From: Verrucomicrobiaceae bacterium
Lineage (GTDB): Bacteria; Verrucomicrobiota; Verrucomicrobiia; Verrucomicrobiales; Verrucomicrobiaceae
Assembly (NCBI GenBank): GCA_016795485.1
Contig: JAEUHM010000009.1
Location: 124,001-188,000 of the forward strand
Direction of reading: 5' to 3'
DNA: 64,000 nucleotides
Numbering within the stretch: position 1 is the first letter of the stretch; each line of letters begins with the position of its first letter. The notes below the pieces were generated by a model. The model did no database searches, was not told the DNA's origin, and saw only the letters and a list, made by a program, of their open reading frames with translations. A program made the position numbers and the translations under genes. Shown here piece after piece: positions 53,982 to 62,918 of the stretch.

Positions 53982-55298
53982 TCAGGCTTTGGATTGCAGA
54001 TCGGCGGCGGTCAGGTGGTAGCTGAAAACGGTCTCGCCATTTTTGTTGATGAGCGTGGCGTGGAACTCGGCGGGCGTGACGGTGCTGTCGGCGTCCACGC
54101 GGAGGAAGACGTGCGGCTCTACGGCGCTGCGGACGAGGTCGAGATTATAGACGTTGAGCGAGGGAATGGTGCTGCCGTGGATGGGCGATGCGATAAACTG
54201 CACGAGGTCGTAGCCCGTGGTTTTTGCCGTTTTGTAGCGCAGCACGCGGCTGGCGTGGATGTCACCGCCCACGAGGATGACGCCGGAGATTTTGTTTTCG
54301 CCGATGAACTTCTGGATGGCAGTCAACTCGTGCTTGTAGGTGCCCCAGTCATCGGACTCGGTGTTCTCCTTGTCATCCCAGATCACGCCGCAGGCCAGCA
54401 GCTTGAAAGGCGCGGTGGAGGCCAGCAGACCTCGCTGCAACCACTCCCATTGCTTCGCGCCGAGCAACGTCGGTTTGTGGGGGCTGGCAAAGGATGGCTC
54501 TGTCATCGAATACCAGCGCGTGTCGAGAATGAAGACCTCCACCGGACCTCGGCGGAAGCTACTGTAGATTCCGCCGCTGCCGTCGCCATACTCGCGCTGC
54601 GGGCGGTATCGCGTGACGACGAGCCGTGAGTTTTCCTTGCCCACGGCGAGACCGCTGGAGTCGTTGCCCGCAAAATCATGATCGTCCCAAGTCCACCAGC
54701 ACGGACGCGATTTCAGCAACGCCTGATACTCCGGCACCGCCGCGAACTCGCGATGCCGCTGCGTCTGCTTTTCCAGCTCGGTGCTGTCAATGTAAGGCGT
54801 GTCACCGATCAGCACCACAGCGTCCACGTTCTCGGTGGCCATGCGATTCCACACCTCGCGGCTTCCCGCGTCCTCCTTTGCGCACGAGCTGATGGCGAGC
54901 CGCACTTTCGTCGGAGCATCCGCTTTGGGTGCTGTTGTCAAAACCTGCCCGCTATTATCGGCGATCACTTTTTCACCCTGCAAGACACGATAGCGATACC
55001 TCGCGCCCGGCTTCAAATCCGTCACACGCCAGTGCAGGCAAAGATCATCTTTCTCGACCGCCTGCTGCTTCACCAACTGCGCCTTGCCACCCGATTCCGG
55101 CGTCACCTCCAGTGTGAACTCGCCCTCCGCCACTGCCCGCATCCAAACCATCGCCGAGGTCTCGTCCGAATGCCCTAGAATCGGCCCCAGCAGCGGTGTC
55201 TTGCCGGCGTGTTGTGCCGAGATCACCGTTGTCGCGCCAAGAGCCAAGGCTCCACCAATAAAATCACGACGCGGCAAACTGAGAGTGGTTGGATTCAT
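53982..55298 (-). CDS. phoD: Tat-exported PhoD-type alkaline phosphatase/phosphodiesterase
   Basis: 438 residues from ATG at 55298; Tat signal LPRRDFIGGALALGATTVISA. PhoD N-terminal domain (GPILGHSDETSAMVWMRAVAEGEFTLEV). Catalytic metal sites in AISSCAKEDAGSREVW, LIGDTPYIDSTELEKQTQR, WTWDDHDFAGNDSSG and VGGDIHASRVLRYKT. PhoD enzymes release phosphate from phosphoesters outside the cytoplasm and are usually phosphate-starvation genes. It begins the operon with phnA and stands divergent from the XRE-cupin regulator. Confidence 0.9.
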   Translation of the reverse strand: MNPTTLSLPRRDFIGGALALGATTVISAQHAGKTPLLGPILGHSDETSAMVWMRAVAEGEFTLEVTPESGGKAQLVKQQAVEKDDLCLHWRVTDLKPGARYRYRVLQGEKVIADNSGQVLTTAPKADAPTKVRLAISSCAKEDAGSREVWNRMATENVDAVVLIGDTPYIDSTELEKQTQRHREFAAVPEYQALLKSRPCWWTWDDHDFAGNDSSGLAVGKENSRLVVTRYRPQREYGDGSGGIYSSFRRGPVEVFILDTRWYSMTEPSFASPHKPTLLGAKQWEWLQRGLLASTAPFKLLACGVIWDDKENTESDDWGTYKHELTAIQKFIGENKISGVILVGGDIHASRVLRYKTAKTTGYDLVQFIASPIHGSTIPSLNVYNLDLVRSAVEPHVFLRVDADSTVTPAEFHATLINKNGETVFSYHLTAADLQSKA

Positions 55299-55350
55299 GG
55301 AGGCAATCGGGAAGAGTGGCAAAGTGCTAGCTAGAAAAGTGTTGCCTAGC

Positions 55351-55380
55351 AAGAAACTTTTGTGACAATCAAGAAACCTC
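55351..55380. promoter_or_regulatory. Direct repeat CAAGAAACYT, 20-bp period
   Basis: CAAGAAACTT (55351-55360) and CAAGAAACCT (55371-55380) lie 20 bp apart (two helical turns) in the divergent region between phoD and the XRE-cupin gene, 12 bp before its start. This is a reasonable operator candidate for that regulator (inference). Confidence 0.4.
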
Positions 55381-55392
55381 CGCTTTTGCCCC

Positions 55393-55947
55393 ATGAACCT
55401 AGTCGAACTCTCCCAACGCATCAAACAACGGCGTCTTGAGTTAGGCCTCAGCCTTGAGGAAGTAGCCGCAGCCGCAGGCCAGACGCGGAGCTGGCTCTCG
55501 AAGGTTGAAAACTTCCGCATCACCCCTTCCCTGCCCGCACTGGCGCGTGTAGCCGAGGCGTTGCGCAGTCCGCTCTCCGTGCTGCTCGAAGGTCTCGATG
55601 CCAAGCCCCAGATTGTTTTGACGAAAAAGAAGGACCGCCGTGCCATACAGCGCGATCCGCAAAACTCGAACATCACCTACCACTCACTCACCAGCGGACG
55701 CGCGAGCCGCCGCATGAGCCCTTTCGCGCTCGACATTCCCGCCGGTGGTGGCCGCAGCATCTCACGCCCTCATGAGGGCGAAGAGTTCCTCATCGTGACC
55801 AAGGGCAAGGTCACACTCGAGTATGGCAAAGAGACCTTTGACCTCGACGAAGGCGACACGCTATACTTCGACGCCGACACCCCGCACCGCCTGCACAACC
55901 CTCACAAGAAACCTGCGCAAGTGATGTGTGTGTTCTTGGAGAAATGA
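55393..55947 (+). CDS. XRE-cupin transcriptional regulator of phosphonate cluster
   Basis: 184 residues. XRE helix-turn-helix (LSQRIKQRRLELGLSLEEVAAAAGQTRSWLSKVENFRITPSLPALARVAEAL) and a C-terminal cupin (ISRPHEGEEFLIVTKGKVTLEYGKETFDLDEGDTLYFDADTPHRLHNP) with metal-binding His/Glu pattern. This architecture (PuuR-like) senses small ligands. It is divergent from phoD and the phosphonate operon, with a direct repeat between the starts. Its stop codon directly abuts the end of the convergent esterase gene. Confidence 0.88.
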   Translation: MNLVELSQRIKQRRLELGLSLEEVAAAAGQTRSWLSKVENFRITPSLPALARVAEALRSPLSVLLEGLDAKPQIVLTKKKDRRAIQRDPQNSNITYHSLTSGRASRRMSPFALDIPAGGGRSISRPHEGEEFLIVTKGKVTLEYGKETFDLDEGDTLYFDADTPHRLHNPHKKPAQVMCVFLEK

Positions 55948-56853
55948 TTAGCGAAGCTGCTCCGTGAGCCAGCCCGCAAAGAGATGTGCATCCCAGATCA
56001 TTGTCGGCCAGCCGTGTTTTTCGCCGGGCTGCACGGTGAGCAGCACCTCGCGCCCGAGTTTCGCCGCGGTTTCTTTGAAACGCGTCGATTGCTCCAGCGG
56101 CACCAGCGTGTCCGCATCTCCGTGCACGATGAAAATCGGCGGCAGCGCTTTGGTGACATGAAAAATGGGCGAGAGGTCATGCCCGATCTTTTTCCACTCA
56201 TTCAAATCCGCCACCTGCGGCCCGAAGGACTTCACAAAACTCTTCGGCGGACCTCCATCGCCGAGATTCTCCGTCGAAGGGCCGAGATTCAGCAAATCGG
56301 TCACCGGATAAAAAACCGTCGCCGCCTGCACCGCGCTGCTTTCGCGATCCACGGGGTCAGCGGCGTTTGGATCGCCCGGACCGCCGCACGTGGCCAGCAT
56401 CAGGCTCAAATGACCGCCGGAACTGCCGCCGAAGACGCCGATGCGTTCCGGTTCGATACCATATTCCTTCGCGTGATGCCGCACAAAGCGCGCTGCGCGA
56501 TGCACATCCTCCACGATCTCCTGAATCGTGGCCTCCGGCTGCGAAAGATGCGAGATGGCAAACAACGTGTGCCCCTCGCGCAGAAACGAGGCCGCCATCC
56601 ACGGCTGAAATTTGCGCGGGTCCGACTTCCACTTGCCACTCACCATCACAAGGATGCCGCTGCCCGTTGGATTCGCCGGTTTCACCACCTCCAGCGTCAG
56701 TTCATGCCCGTGCCGCTTCGTGTAAACGATGCCCGGTGTCACCGTGAAGTCCGGATGAAACCACCACCAGCCCGCGCCAAACAGCAGCATCGCCAGCACG
56801 ATGAGTGCGAGCAGCAGACGGAGAGACCAGCGGATGAAGCGGCGCATGAGCAT
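55948..56853 (-). CDS. Membrane-anchored alpha/beta hydrolase (esterase/lipase)
   Basis: 301 residues. N-terminal anchor LRLLLALIVLAMLLFGAGWWWF. Catalytic domain: nucleophile region GVFGGSSGGHLSLMLATCGG (GSSGG), Asp in FIVHGDADTLVP, His in PGEKHGWP. This matches the alpha/beta hydrolase-3/BD-FAE group, esterases of acylated carbohydrates in many cases. Start ATG at 56853 or 56847. It immediately follows the Kef-type antiporter gene (stop at 56854), so the two are likely co-transcribed. Confidence 0.83.
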   Translation of the reverse strand: MLMRRFIRWSLRLLLALIVLAMLLFGAGWWWFHPDFTVTPGIVYTKRHGHELTLEVVKPANPTGSGILVMVSGKWKSDPRKFQPWMAASFLREGHTLFAISHLSQPEATIQEIVEDVHRAARFVRHHAKEYGIEPERIGVFGGSSGGHLSLMLATCGGPGDPNAADPVDRESSAVQAATVFYPVTDLLNLGPSTENLGDGGPPKSFVKSFGPQVADLNEWKKIGHDLSPIFHVTKALPPIFIVHGDADTLVPLEQSTRFKETAAKLGREVLLTVQPGEKHGWPTMIWDAHLFAGWLTEQLR

Positions 56854-58617
56854 TCAAATGGGCATGCTGCCGGATGTGGGAGTCTTTTTCACCGCAAAAA
56901 GCTCCTCGCGGACGCGGTCGCGCTCACGGTCCACCTGCTCGTCCGAAGCGCCGAGTTCGCTCATGAGGAAGGCGGTCATGGAGAGCGCGATCTCGCCCTC
57001 GCTGGAAAAGACGGCATCGGCTCCGGCCTTGAGCAGTGAGGCGTTTTCCTTGAGGTAGGTGGAGCGGGTGACGACGCGGATTTCTGGATTCAGATCGCGT
57101 GCGGCCTGCACCACCTCCGTCGAGGCGGCGCTGGACGCGGCGACGATGAGGCCCACGGCTTTTTCAATGCCTGCGTGCGCCAGGATCTCGCGGCTGGAGG
57201 CCTCGCCATACACGGCGGGCAGGCCTTCCGCGTGCAGCTTTTGCACCGTGTCGAGATTCATCTCCACCACCACGGCCTGGATGTGATTGTCCCGCAGGAT
57301 GCGGCACAGGGTGCGTCCCACGGGGCCATAACCAACGACGACGACACGCGTGGCGTTCGCATCCAGCTCCGGCACCTTTTGCAAATCGACTGGCGCAGGT
57401 TTGCGCACCCAGCCTTTCTTTTCCAGCCAGCGCATGAAGGGATCAATGCCCTGATACAGCAGCGGATTCAGCGTGATGGAGATCACGGAGGCAAACACCA
57501 GCGCGTTGATGGCCTCCTTCGGCATCACATTCAGATGCTGCGCGAGCTGGGCGAGGATGAAGGAGAACTCGCCGATCTGCGCCAGCGCCACCGCGATGCA
57601 CAGGGCAAAGCGCAGCGGCTTTTTGAAAAGCAGCACCACCACCAGCGCGGCCAGCGGCTTGCCAATGAGGACGATGCCTAGCGTCGCGAGCATCAGCGGC
57701 CAGCCGGTGACGACGGCGGACGGGTCAAACATCATGCCCACCGAAACGAAGAACAGCACCGCGAAAGCATCGCGCATCGGCAGCGCATCTGCCGCCGCAC
57801 GTGCGCTGAAGTCCGACTGCCCCACGACCATACCCGCGAGGAAGGCACCCAGCGCCATCGAGGCACCAAAGAACTTCGCCGAGCCCACCGCGATGCCCAG
57901 CGCCAGCACCAGCACCGTCAGCGTGAAAAGATCGCGTGATCCCGTGCGCGCCACGTAGCCGAGGAACCACGGGATGATGCGCTGCCCGGCCACGAGCGTG
58001 AAGACCACCAGCACGCTCAGCTTCAGCAACGCGATGCCCAAAGTCGCCCACACACCCATGCCGACATCCACCGCGCCTGCCGCGTCCGCATGGCCTGCGC
58101 CGTAGATCGCGGGTAGCAGCACGAGCACGAGGATGGTGAACAGATCCTCCACGATCAGCCAGCCCACCGCGATGTGGCCCACCGGCGTGTGCAGCGCCTT
58201 GTGATCCGCCAGCACACGCGTCAGCACCACCGTGCTCGCCACCGAGATGGCGATGCCAAAGACCAGCCCCTCCGTCCACGTCCAGTCAAAGAAATGTGTC
58301 ACCACCGCGCCGAGGATCGTCGCCGCCGCGATCTGCACAATGGCGCCGGGAATGGCCACCTTTCGCACCGCCATCAGGTCCTTCAGATGGAAATGCAGAC
58401 CCACGCCGAACATCAGCAGGACCACCCCCAGCTCCGCAAACTGCGTGGCGATGCCACTGTCCGCCACAAAGCCCGGCGTGAACGGCCCCACGATCACTCC
58501 CGCCAGCAAATAGCCGACGATGGGAGAGAGCCGCAGCTTCTGCGTGACGAAACCGAGCGCCAGAGCCGCCGTGAGGCCGCCGGTGAGCGTGAGAATGAGA
58601 TCAATGTCGTGGATCAT
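56854..58617 (-). CDS. Kef/YbaL-type cation:proton antiporter with RCK domain
   Basis: 587 residues from ATG at 58617. The N-terminal about 390 residues are a CPA2 exchanger domain (IVGYLLAGVIVGPFTPGFVADSG, FGVGLHFHLKDLMAVRKVAIPGAIVQIAAATILG, ALAQIGEFSFILAQ). The C-terminal RCK/TrkA-N domain has TRVVVVGYGPVGRTLCRILRDNHIQAVVVEMNLD (GxGxxG). Known members exchange K+ or Na+ for protons. The GEFSFIL motif after the hydrophobic core is typical of KefB/YbaL. A membrane esterase gene abuts its 3' end. Confidence 0.92.
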   Translation of the reverse strand: MIHDIDLILTLTGGLTAALALGFVTQKLRLSPIVGYLLAGVIVGPFTPGFVADSGIATQFAELGVVLLMFGVGLHFHLKDLMAVRKVAIPGAIVQIAAATILGAVVTHFFDWTWTEGLVFGIAISVASTVVLTRVLADHKALHTPVGHIAVGWLIVEDLFTILVLVLLPAIYGAGHADAAGAVDVGMGVWATLGIALLKLSVLVVFTLVAGQRIIPWFLGYVARTGSRDLFTLTVLVLALGIAVGSAKFFGASMALGAFLAGMVVGQSDFSARAAADALPMRDAFAVLFFVSVGMMFDPSAVVTGWPLMLATLGIVLIGKPLAALVVVLLFKKPLRFALCIAVALAQIGEFSFILAQLAQHLNVMPKEAINALVFASVISITLNPLLYQGIDPFMRWLEKKGWVRKPAPVDLQKVPELDANATRVVVVGYGPVGRTLCRILRDNHIQAVVVEMNLDTVQKLHAEGLPAVYGEASSREILAHAGIEKAVGLIVAASSAASTEVVQAARDLNPEIRVVTRSTYLKENASLLKAGADAVFSSEGEIALSMTAFLMSELGASDEQVDRERDRVREELFAVKKTPTSGSMPI

Positions 58618-58681
58618 CGCGAGAGGCATTTTTCGATGCCACATAGCAGCCCATCGAGCACAAAGAAAGCTCTAGGCCACC

Positions 58682-60103
58682 TCATCGCGCGATTCGCGAC
58701 ACGATCACTTCCTTCGTCTTCCGGTCGATGGAATACAACACGCCGGGCTGACTGCGATCCCAGGCAAAAGCCTGGCCATGCGCGGAGATCGGAATCGCCT
58801 TCTTCCACGTCCATGCATCGCCTTCGACGGGCAGATCGAGCACATAGAGCTCCTGCGCATCGTGCCCGGTGATGAAGAGATGCCTGTCAGGGCCGAAACT
58901 GCCGCCGGAACTGCTGTTTTTGCCAAACTTCGCCACCATCTCCGCCGGGAAGCGAATCTCCGCCGCTGGCTTCCATTCCAAATCGAAGCGCACGACGCGC
59001 GTGCGCGCTGGATCGCCCGTTTTCGCGTATTGGGCAAAGCAGGCATACCACCAGCCATCGCGACGATCCACCCAGGTCAGTGAACCACCCACGCTGGTGA
59101 GGTCGATGCTTTCGAGGTGCTGCATCGTCTTCGCATCAAACACCTCCACACTGCTCTTCATCGGCATTTCGGGGTAGTTCGAGTGTGCACACCAAAGTTT
59201 GCCATCCAGCACGATTCCCGCGTTGAGATGCTTGATGCGGCCCTGCGTCTCCTTCCAGCCACCGACGCGTTCGCCGCTGTCTTTGCGGTATTTGCCGATG
59301 GCGGCGTTCGTGATCGCATAAAAGTGCTCTGCATCGACGGCGACACCTTGATGCGCCTCCTCGGCTTTGAGCCGTTTCAGCTCCGTGTGCGTCCATTCGC
59401 CCTTTTTTCCCGCCAGCATCTTGTTGAGGCGCTCCTGCTCTTTCTTCAAAGCGCCGTCCGGAATCGTCATCGGCATCAAATTGTCCGTTGTGAGCGTTTC
59501 CGAGGCCGGAATCGCCCTCCAGCGCAGGTTTCGGAACCAAACATCCGCTCCGTGGTCTTGCAGCGACAGATTTGCGCCGCGTTTCGTCAGATCACCGCCG
59601 CGGATGCGCAGCACTTCAAGCTCGTTGAACCAGCGCGGGTCATTGTAATCGAAGTCGATGACCTTTTCGCCATTCAGCCAGTGCTGGATGATCGTGCCCT
59701 GGCACACGATGCGGCCCTCGTTCCATTCGCCATGCGGTTTCACGACATCCTTCGTCGGTGCCATGCCGAAAAACAGCGACGCAGCCGCCTGACGCGGATT
59801 TTCGCCGTAAGGGCTGTTCGCGTTGTCGAGCAATTGATACTCATACTGCCCCGGCCGGTAATACACCCCGCTGTTGCAGCCTTTCGCCACCTTCCACTCG
59901 AAGCGCAGCTCAAAATCATCCGGCACCTTCGCCTTTTCATACACCAGCGATCCGCCCTTCTTCACCCGCGCGATCTCGCCATTCACCACGGCCCAGTTTC
60001 CGTCCTGTTTCCAGCCTTCGAGCGTCTTGCCATCAAACAACGATTCAAAGCCGGGTTCGATGGCCCAGGCGGTGGTGGCGAGGAGAAAAAGAAGAGCTTT
60101 CAT
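58682..60103 (-). CDS. Exported DUF1080 (3-keto-disaccharide hydrolase-like) protein with propeller-like C-terminus
   Basis: 473 residues; signal MKALLFLLATTAWA. DUF1080 fold at about 18-205: PGFESLFDGKTLEGWKQDG, ELRFEWKVAKGCNSGVYYRPGQYEYQLLDN, IIQHWLNGEKVIDFDYNDP, GANLSLQDHGADVWFRNLRW. The rest (GVAVDAEHFYAITNAAIGKYRKDSG..., VSVF-type blades, HLFITGHDAQELYVLDLPVEG) resembles a beta-propeller. Family members bind or cleave oxidised disaccharides. The start overlaps the metallophosphoesterase stop by 4 bp. Confidence 0.85.
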   Translation of the reverse strand: MKALLFLLATTAWAIEPGFESLFDGKTLEGWKQDGNWAVVNGEIARVKKGGSLVYEKAKVPDDFELRFEWKVAKGCNSGVYYRPGQYEYQLLDNANSPYGENPRQAAASLFFGMAPTKDVVKPHGEWNEGRIVCQGTIIQHWLNGEKVIDFDYNDPRWFNELEVLRIRGGDLTKRGANLSLQDHGADVWFRNLRWRAIPASETLTTDNLMPMTIPDGALKKEQERLNKMLAGKKGEWTHTELKRLKAEEAHQGVAVDAEHFYAITNAAIGKYRKDSGERVGGWKETQGRIKHLNAGIVLDGKLWCAHSNYPEMPMKSSVEVFDAKTMQHLESIDLTSVGGSLTWVDRRDGWWYACFAQYAKTGDPARTRVVRFDLEWKPAAEIRFPAEMVAKFGKNSSSGGSFGPDRHLFITGHDAQELYVLDLPVEGDAWTWKKAIPISAHGQAFAWDRSQPGVLYSIDRKTKEVIVSRIAR

Positions 60104-60966
60104 GCGTGATTCAAAGCGCGGTTCACTTGTCTGCGGAAGCCTTGCAGCCTCAAAGAGCTGTCCGGCATGACTTCGAGCATGGCGTAGCCGTTGTTTTCCA
60201 TGCCGCTGCCTTCGACCATCGCCACGAGGGTGGTGTAGTGGATGCCCGCGATCTCCTGGTAGTCGTTTTTGTGCGAGTGACCTTGGAAAACGGCGAGGAC
60301 CTTGCCGGACTTTTCGAGCAGCGAACGCACGGCGGGTGCGTTTTGCACGGCGTGGGCCTTGTCGGCGTCGAGCCGCTGATGCGCGAGCACGATGACGGGG
60401 CCGCTGGACTTGCTGAGTTCGCTTTCGAGCCAGGCGAGCTGGCGGGCGGGAATGTTCGCGTCCTTCCAGTCGAAGTTTTTGCGCGAGTAAGGCGTGCCGT
60501 CGCTGCGGAAGCAGGCGTCGAGGATGATGACGGTCACGCCACCGGCCTCAAAGCTCTCGTGGCCGCCGCTGGCCTTCGTGTTCGCGGCGAATTCCTCCTT
60601 CGTCAGCGTGCCGACGCAGTGATTCCCCAAAACATAGTGCCGGGGCATCGAAAGCTTCGCGAAGTGCGATTCCATGGTCTTGAGCCATTCGCTCTCTTTT
60701 TCGACCGAATCGGCCTGATCGATGAAATCACCAAGTTCGACCACCAAAGCCGGTTTTTCGCGATTCATGACCTCCACGGCCTCATCGAGCTTCGCGAGGG
60801 CCTCGCGGTAAAAGCGCGTTTTGGTCGGCGGTTTGTCCGCGTAGTGCAGATCGGTCATCAAACCGACCTTGATGAGCGCTTTGGCCTCCGAATCGGCCGC
60901 TTGAAGGCCGCTGAAGCCAGCGAGGCAGAGGGTGCTGTTTTGAAGAAAGGTGCGGCGGGTGGTCAT
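60100..60966 (-). CDS. Metallophosphoesterase, exported
   Basis: 288 residues from ATG at 60966 (MTTRRTFLQNSTLCLAG, a Tat-like signal). Calcineurin-type motifs: GLMTDLHYAD (D-x-H), VVELGDFIDQ (G-D), YVLGNHCV (G-N-H), LAHQRLD, FQGHSHKND (G-H-x-H). Substrate unknown; a sugar phosphate or cell-wall phosphoester is possible. The start overlaps the DUF4838 stop by 1 bp (TGATG) and the stop overlaps the DUF1080 start by 4 bp. Confidence 0.9.
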   Translation of the reverse strand: MTTRRTFLQNSTLCLAGFSGLQAADSEAKALIKVGLMTDLHYADKPPTKTRFYREALAKLDEAVEVMNREKPALVVELGDFIDQADSVEKESEWLKTMESHFAKLSMPRHYVLGNHCVGTLTKEEFAANTKASGGHESFEAGGVTVIILDACFRSDGTPYSRKNFDWKDANIPARQLAWLESELSKSSGPVIVLAHQRLDADKAHAVQNAPAVRSLLEKSGKVLAVFQGHSHKNDYQEIAGIHYTTLVAMVEGSGMENNGYAMLEVMPDSSLRLQGFRRQVNRALNHA

Positions 60967-62885
60967 CACGGATACAAATCGGGTGTCTGCTTGGTTTCTT
61001 CCGAAAGTTTCCAGCTCAGGTCCTCCACCCATGCGAGGTGATTGAAGTTGCTGATGCCGCTACGCTCATGGGCACGACGAAAAGCCAGCAACTCACCGAG
61101 GATGCGTTTGATCTCCTCATTCGAGGCTGTGGAGTCAGCGAGCGTGAGCTGCGCGGACACGCGGGCACAGAGTTTCGCGTGTTGCAGGCCGAGTTGGAGA
61201 AATTTCACACGAGCAGCGGCTTCCGCATCATCTGCCACGGCCTTTGCGGCGGCTTCGAGCATCTTTTCAGGCGCTTTGAAGCATTCTGGCGGATAGATGG
61301 CATGCGCGGCCTTGGCCCAGTTTCGCCAGCGGGAGGTTTGCAGCGTCTCCATCGTGGTGGCGAGCTTTTCGCGGCTTTGCGTCGTGTAGGCTTCCCAGTG
61401 GTCGAAGTAGAGCCTCACCTGCGGCGCGGCTTTGCCGAAGGCGGCACAGTATTCCGCCAGAAGCTCGTCGGCGCTCGCCTCCGGTCGTGTGTGCAGGCGG
61501 AAGGCGGTGTAAAGGCACGGCCCTTGCGTGGCCCAGTGGCCGGTGAGCGAATCGTAATCGGTCGCGACCATGCCGTGCTTCACCGCGTGATGAAATTCAT
61601 CCGTGAACTGCCGCGTGAAGAGGAATGGCATGCAGTAGCCGTCCAGCAGATGATTTGTGCGCATGAAGAGGCGTGCCCCCGTTTCGCGCCAGCCGGTCCA
61701 CTGTTGCTTCATCCATGCATGCTCGGCCTCGCTGCGCGGAAACCAGCCTGCGGACGGGCAGTAGCCGATGAGGATGTTCGAGTTGAGTTTGATGCCGCTC
61801 GTGGGAGCCGAGAAGTAATTGAAGTAAGCGTAACCAACCACCGTGGCGCCCGCCGGAGCCTGCTTTTGAATGCCGAGCCAGAATTGCGCGTAGCGATCCG
61901 AGACAAAACGCGAGCCCGCCATCTTCGACGTGGGCGGATAGTAGGTCAGGTAGTCTGCGGGAGCAGGTCCATCGAGTGCGCGGCAGTTTTCGCACGCGCA
62001 GAGGCCGAGGATGTCGTTTTCACAGGCATTGATGAAGCAGGAGTTCGTGTTGCCAGCCCCACGCTTCTCCGTCCAGCGTTTCACGATCTCGCGTTGCAGC
62101 TCCGCGTTCGACACGCACATCGAAAAACGCCCGTCCTTCTTCTTCGGCCCGCGTTTGCCGCCATCGAGCATCTGAAACCACTCTGGGTGTTCTTTGCCAT
62201 CCTTCTCCCACCAGTCGGTGAAGGCATGGCCGTAGCTCACCGGATAGCTGCGCCCCATGCGATGCCGCCGCATGAAGACACTCTGCTCTTTGGCAAACTG
62301 CTCCGCCGCCTGCTTCGTGAAACCGAGTGCCGGATGTTCGCTCTCAAAGCCGAGTCCCGGCCGGATGTGCCGCCGGAAAAAGCGCGGCTCGATGGTTTCA
62401 TCGCGGCTCTTGGCGATGATCGTCACCGTCTTCGGCACATGCGTGCCGAGTTCGCCCGGCCAGAGCCAGCGCACGCCGAGATCGCGCTCCAGCCATTCAT
62501 ACACGCCCCAAAGCGTGCCCGCCCGCGTGTCCGTGTCGAGCGGATCGCCACCGCCATCATTCCCCGCGATGAAAACCGCCGCATCCGTCACTCGCAGCAC
62601 ACAAGACTCCGGCGCTAGCTTTTCCGTGTCCACGCCGCTTTCGCGACACGGCCCGATGAAGATGCGCGGGCCTGATTTCGCCGTGCTCTCGCTGACGATC
62701 TCCAATTTCACGCCGCAAGCCTTCTCCACATGCCGCGCCAGCTCCGCCGCCGCATAGCTTACGACGCGTGTCGGCTTCTCCGGCGTGACGATGACGGCCT
62801 GCGCCTTGCCATCACGCACAAGCGTGACATCCGCCCACAAAGAGCTGCTCAGAAGCAAGAACGTAAAAATCAGGCGTGGCAGCAT
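60966..62885 (-). CDS. Exported DUF4838 protein
   Basis: 639 residues; signal MLPRLIFTFLLLSSSLWA. The opening VVSYAAAELARHVEKACGVKLEIVSES resembles the GH67-type N-terminal domain. The central part (GNTNSCFINACENDILGLCACENCRALDGPAPADY, GYAYFNYFSAPTSGIKLNSNILIGYCPS) matches DUF4838 (PF16126). The conserved CACENC segment is a usual DUF4838 feature. DUF4838 proteins are exported and sit with sugar-degradation genes. The downstream phosphoesterase and DUF1080 genes follow without gaps. Confidence 0.85.
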   Translation of the reverse strand: MLPRLIFTFLLLSSSLWADVTLVRDGKAQAVIVTPEKPTRVVSYAAAELARHVEKACGVKLEIVSESTAKSGPRIFIGPCRESGVDTEKLAPESCVLRVTDAAVFIAGNDGGGDPLDTDTRAGTLWGVYEWLERDLGVRWLWPGELGTHVPKTVTIIAKSRDETIEPRFFRRHIRPGLGFESEHPALGFTKQAAEQFAKEQSVFMRRHRMGRSYPVSYGHAFTDWWEKDGKEHPEWFQMLDGGKRGPKKKDGRFSMCVSNAELQREIVKRWTEKRGAGNTNSCFINACENDILGLCACENCRALDGPAPADYLTYYPPTSKMAGSRFVSDRYAQFWLGIQKQAPAGATVVGYAYFNYFSAPTSGIKLNSNILIGYCPSAGWFPRSEAEHAWMKQQWTGWRETGARLFMRTNHLLDGYCMPFLFTRQFTDEFHHAVKHGMVATDYDSLTGHWATQGPCLYTAFRLHTRPEASADELLAEYCAAFGKAAPQVRLYFDHWEAYTTQSREKLATTMETLQTSRWRNWAKAAHAIYPPECFKAPEKMLEAAAKAVADDAEAAARVKFLQLGLQHAKLCARVSAQLTLADSTASNEEIKRILGELLAFRRAHERSGISNFNHLAWVEDLSWKLSEETKQTPDLYP

Positions 62886-62918
62886 GGACGCTGTTAACGC
62901 AGAGACTGCCTGAATGCT

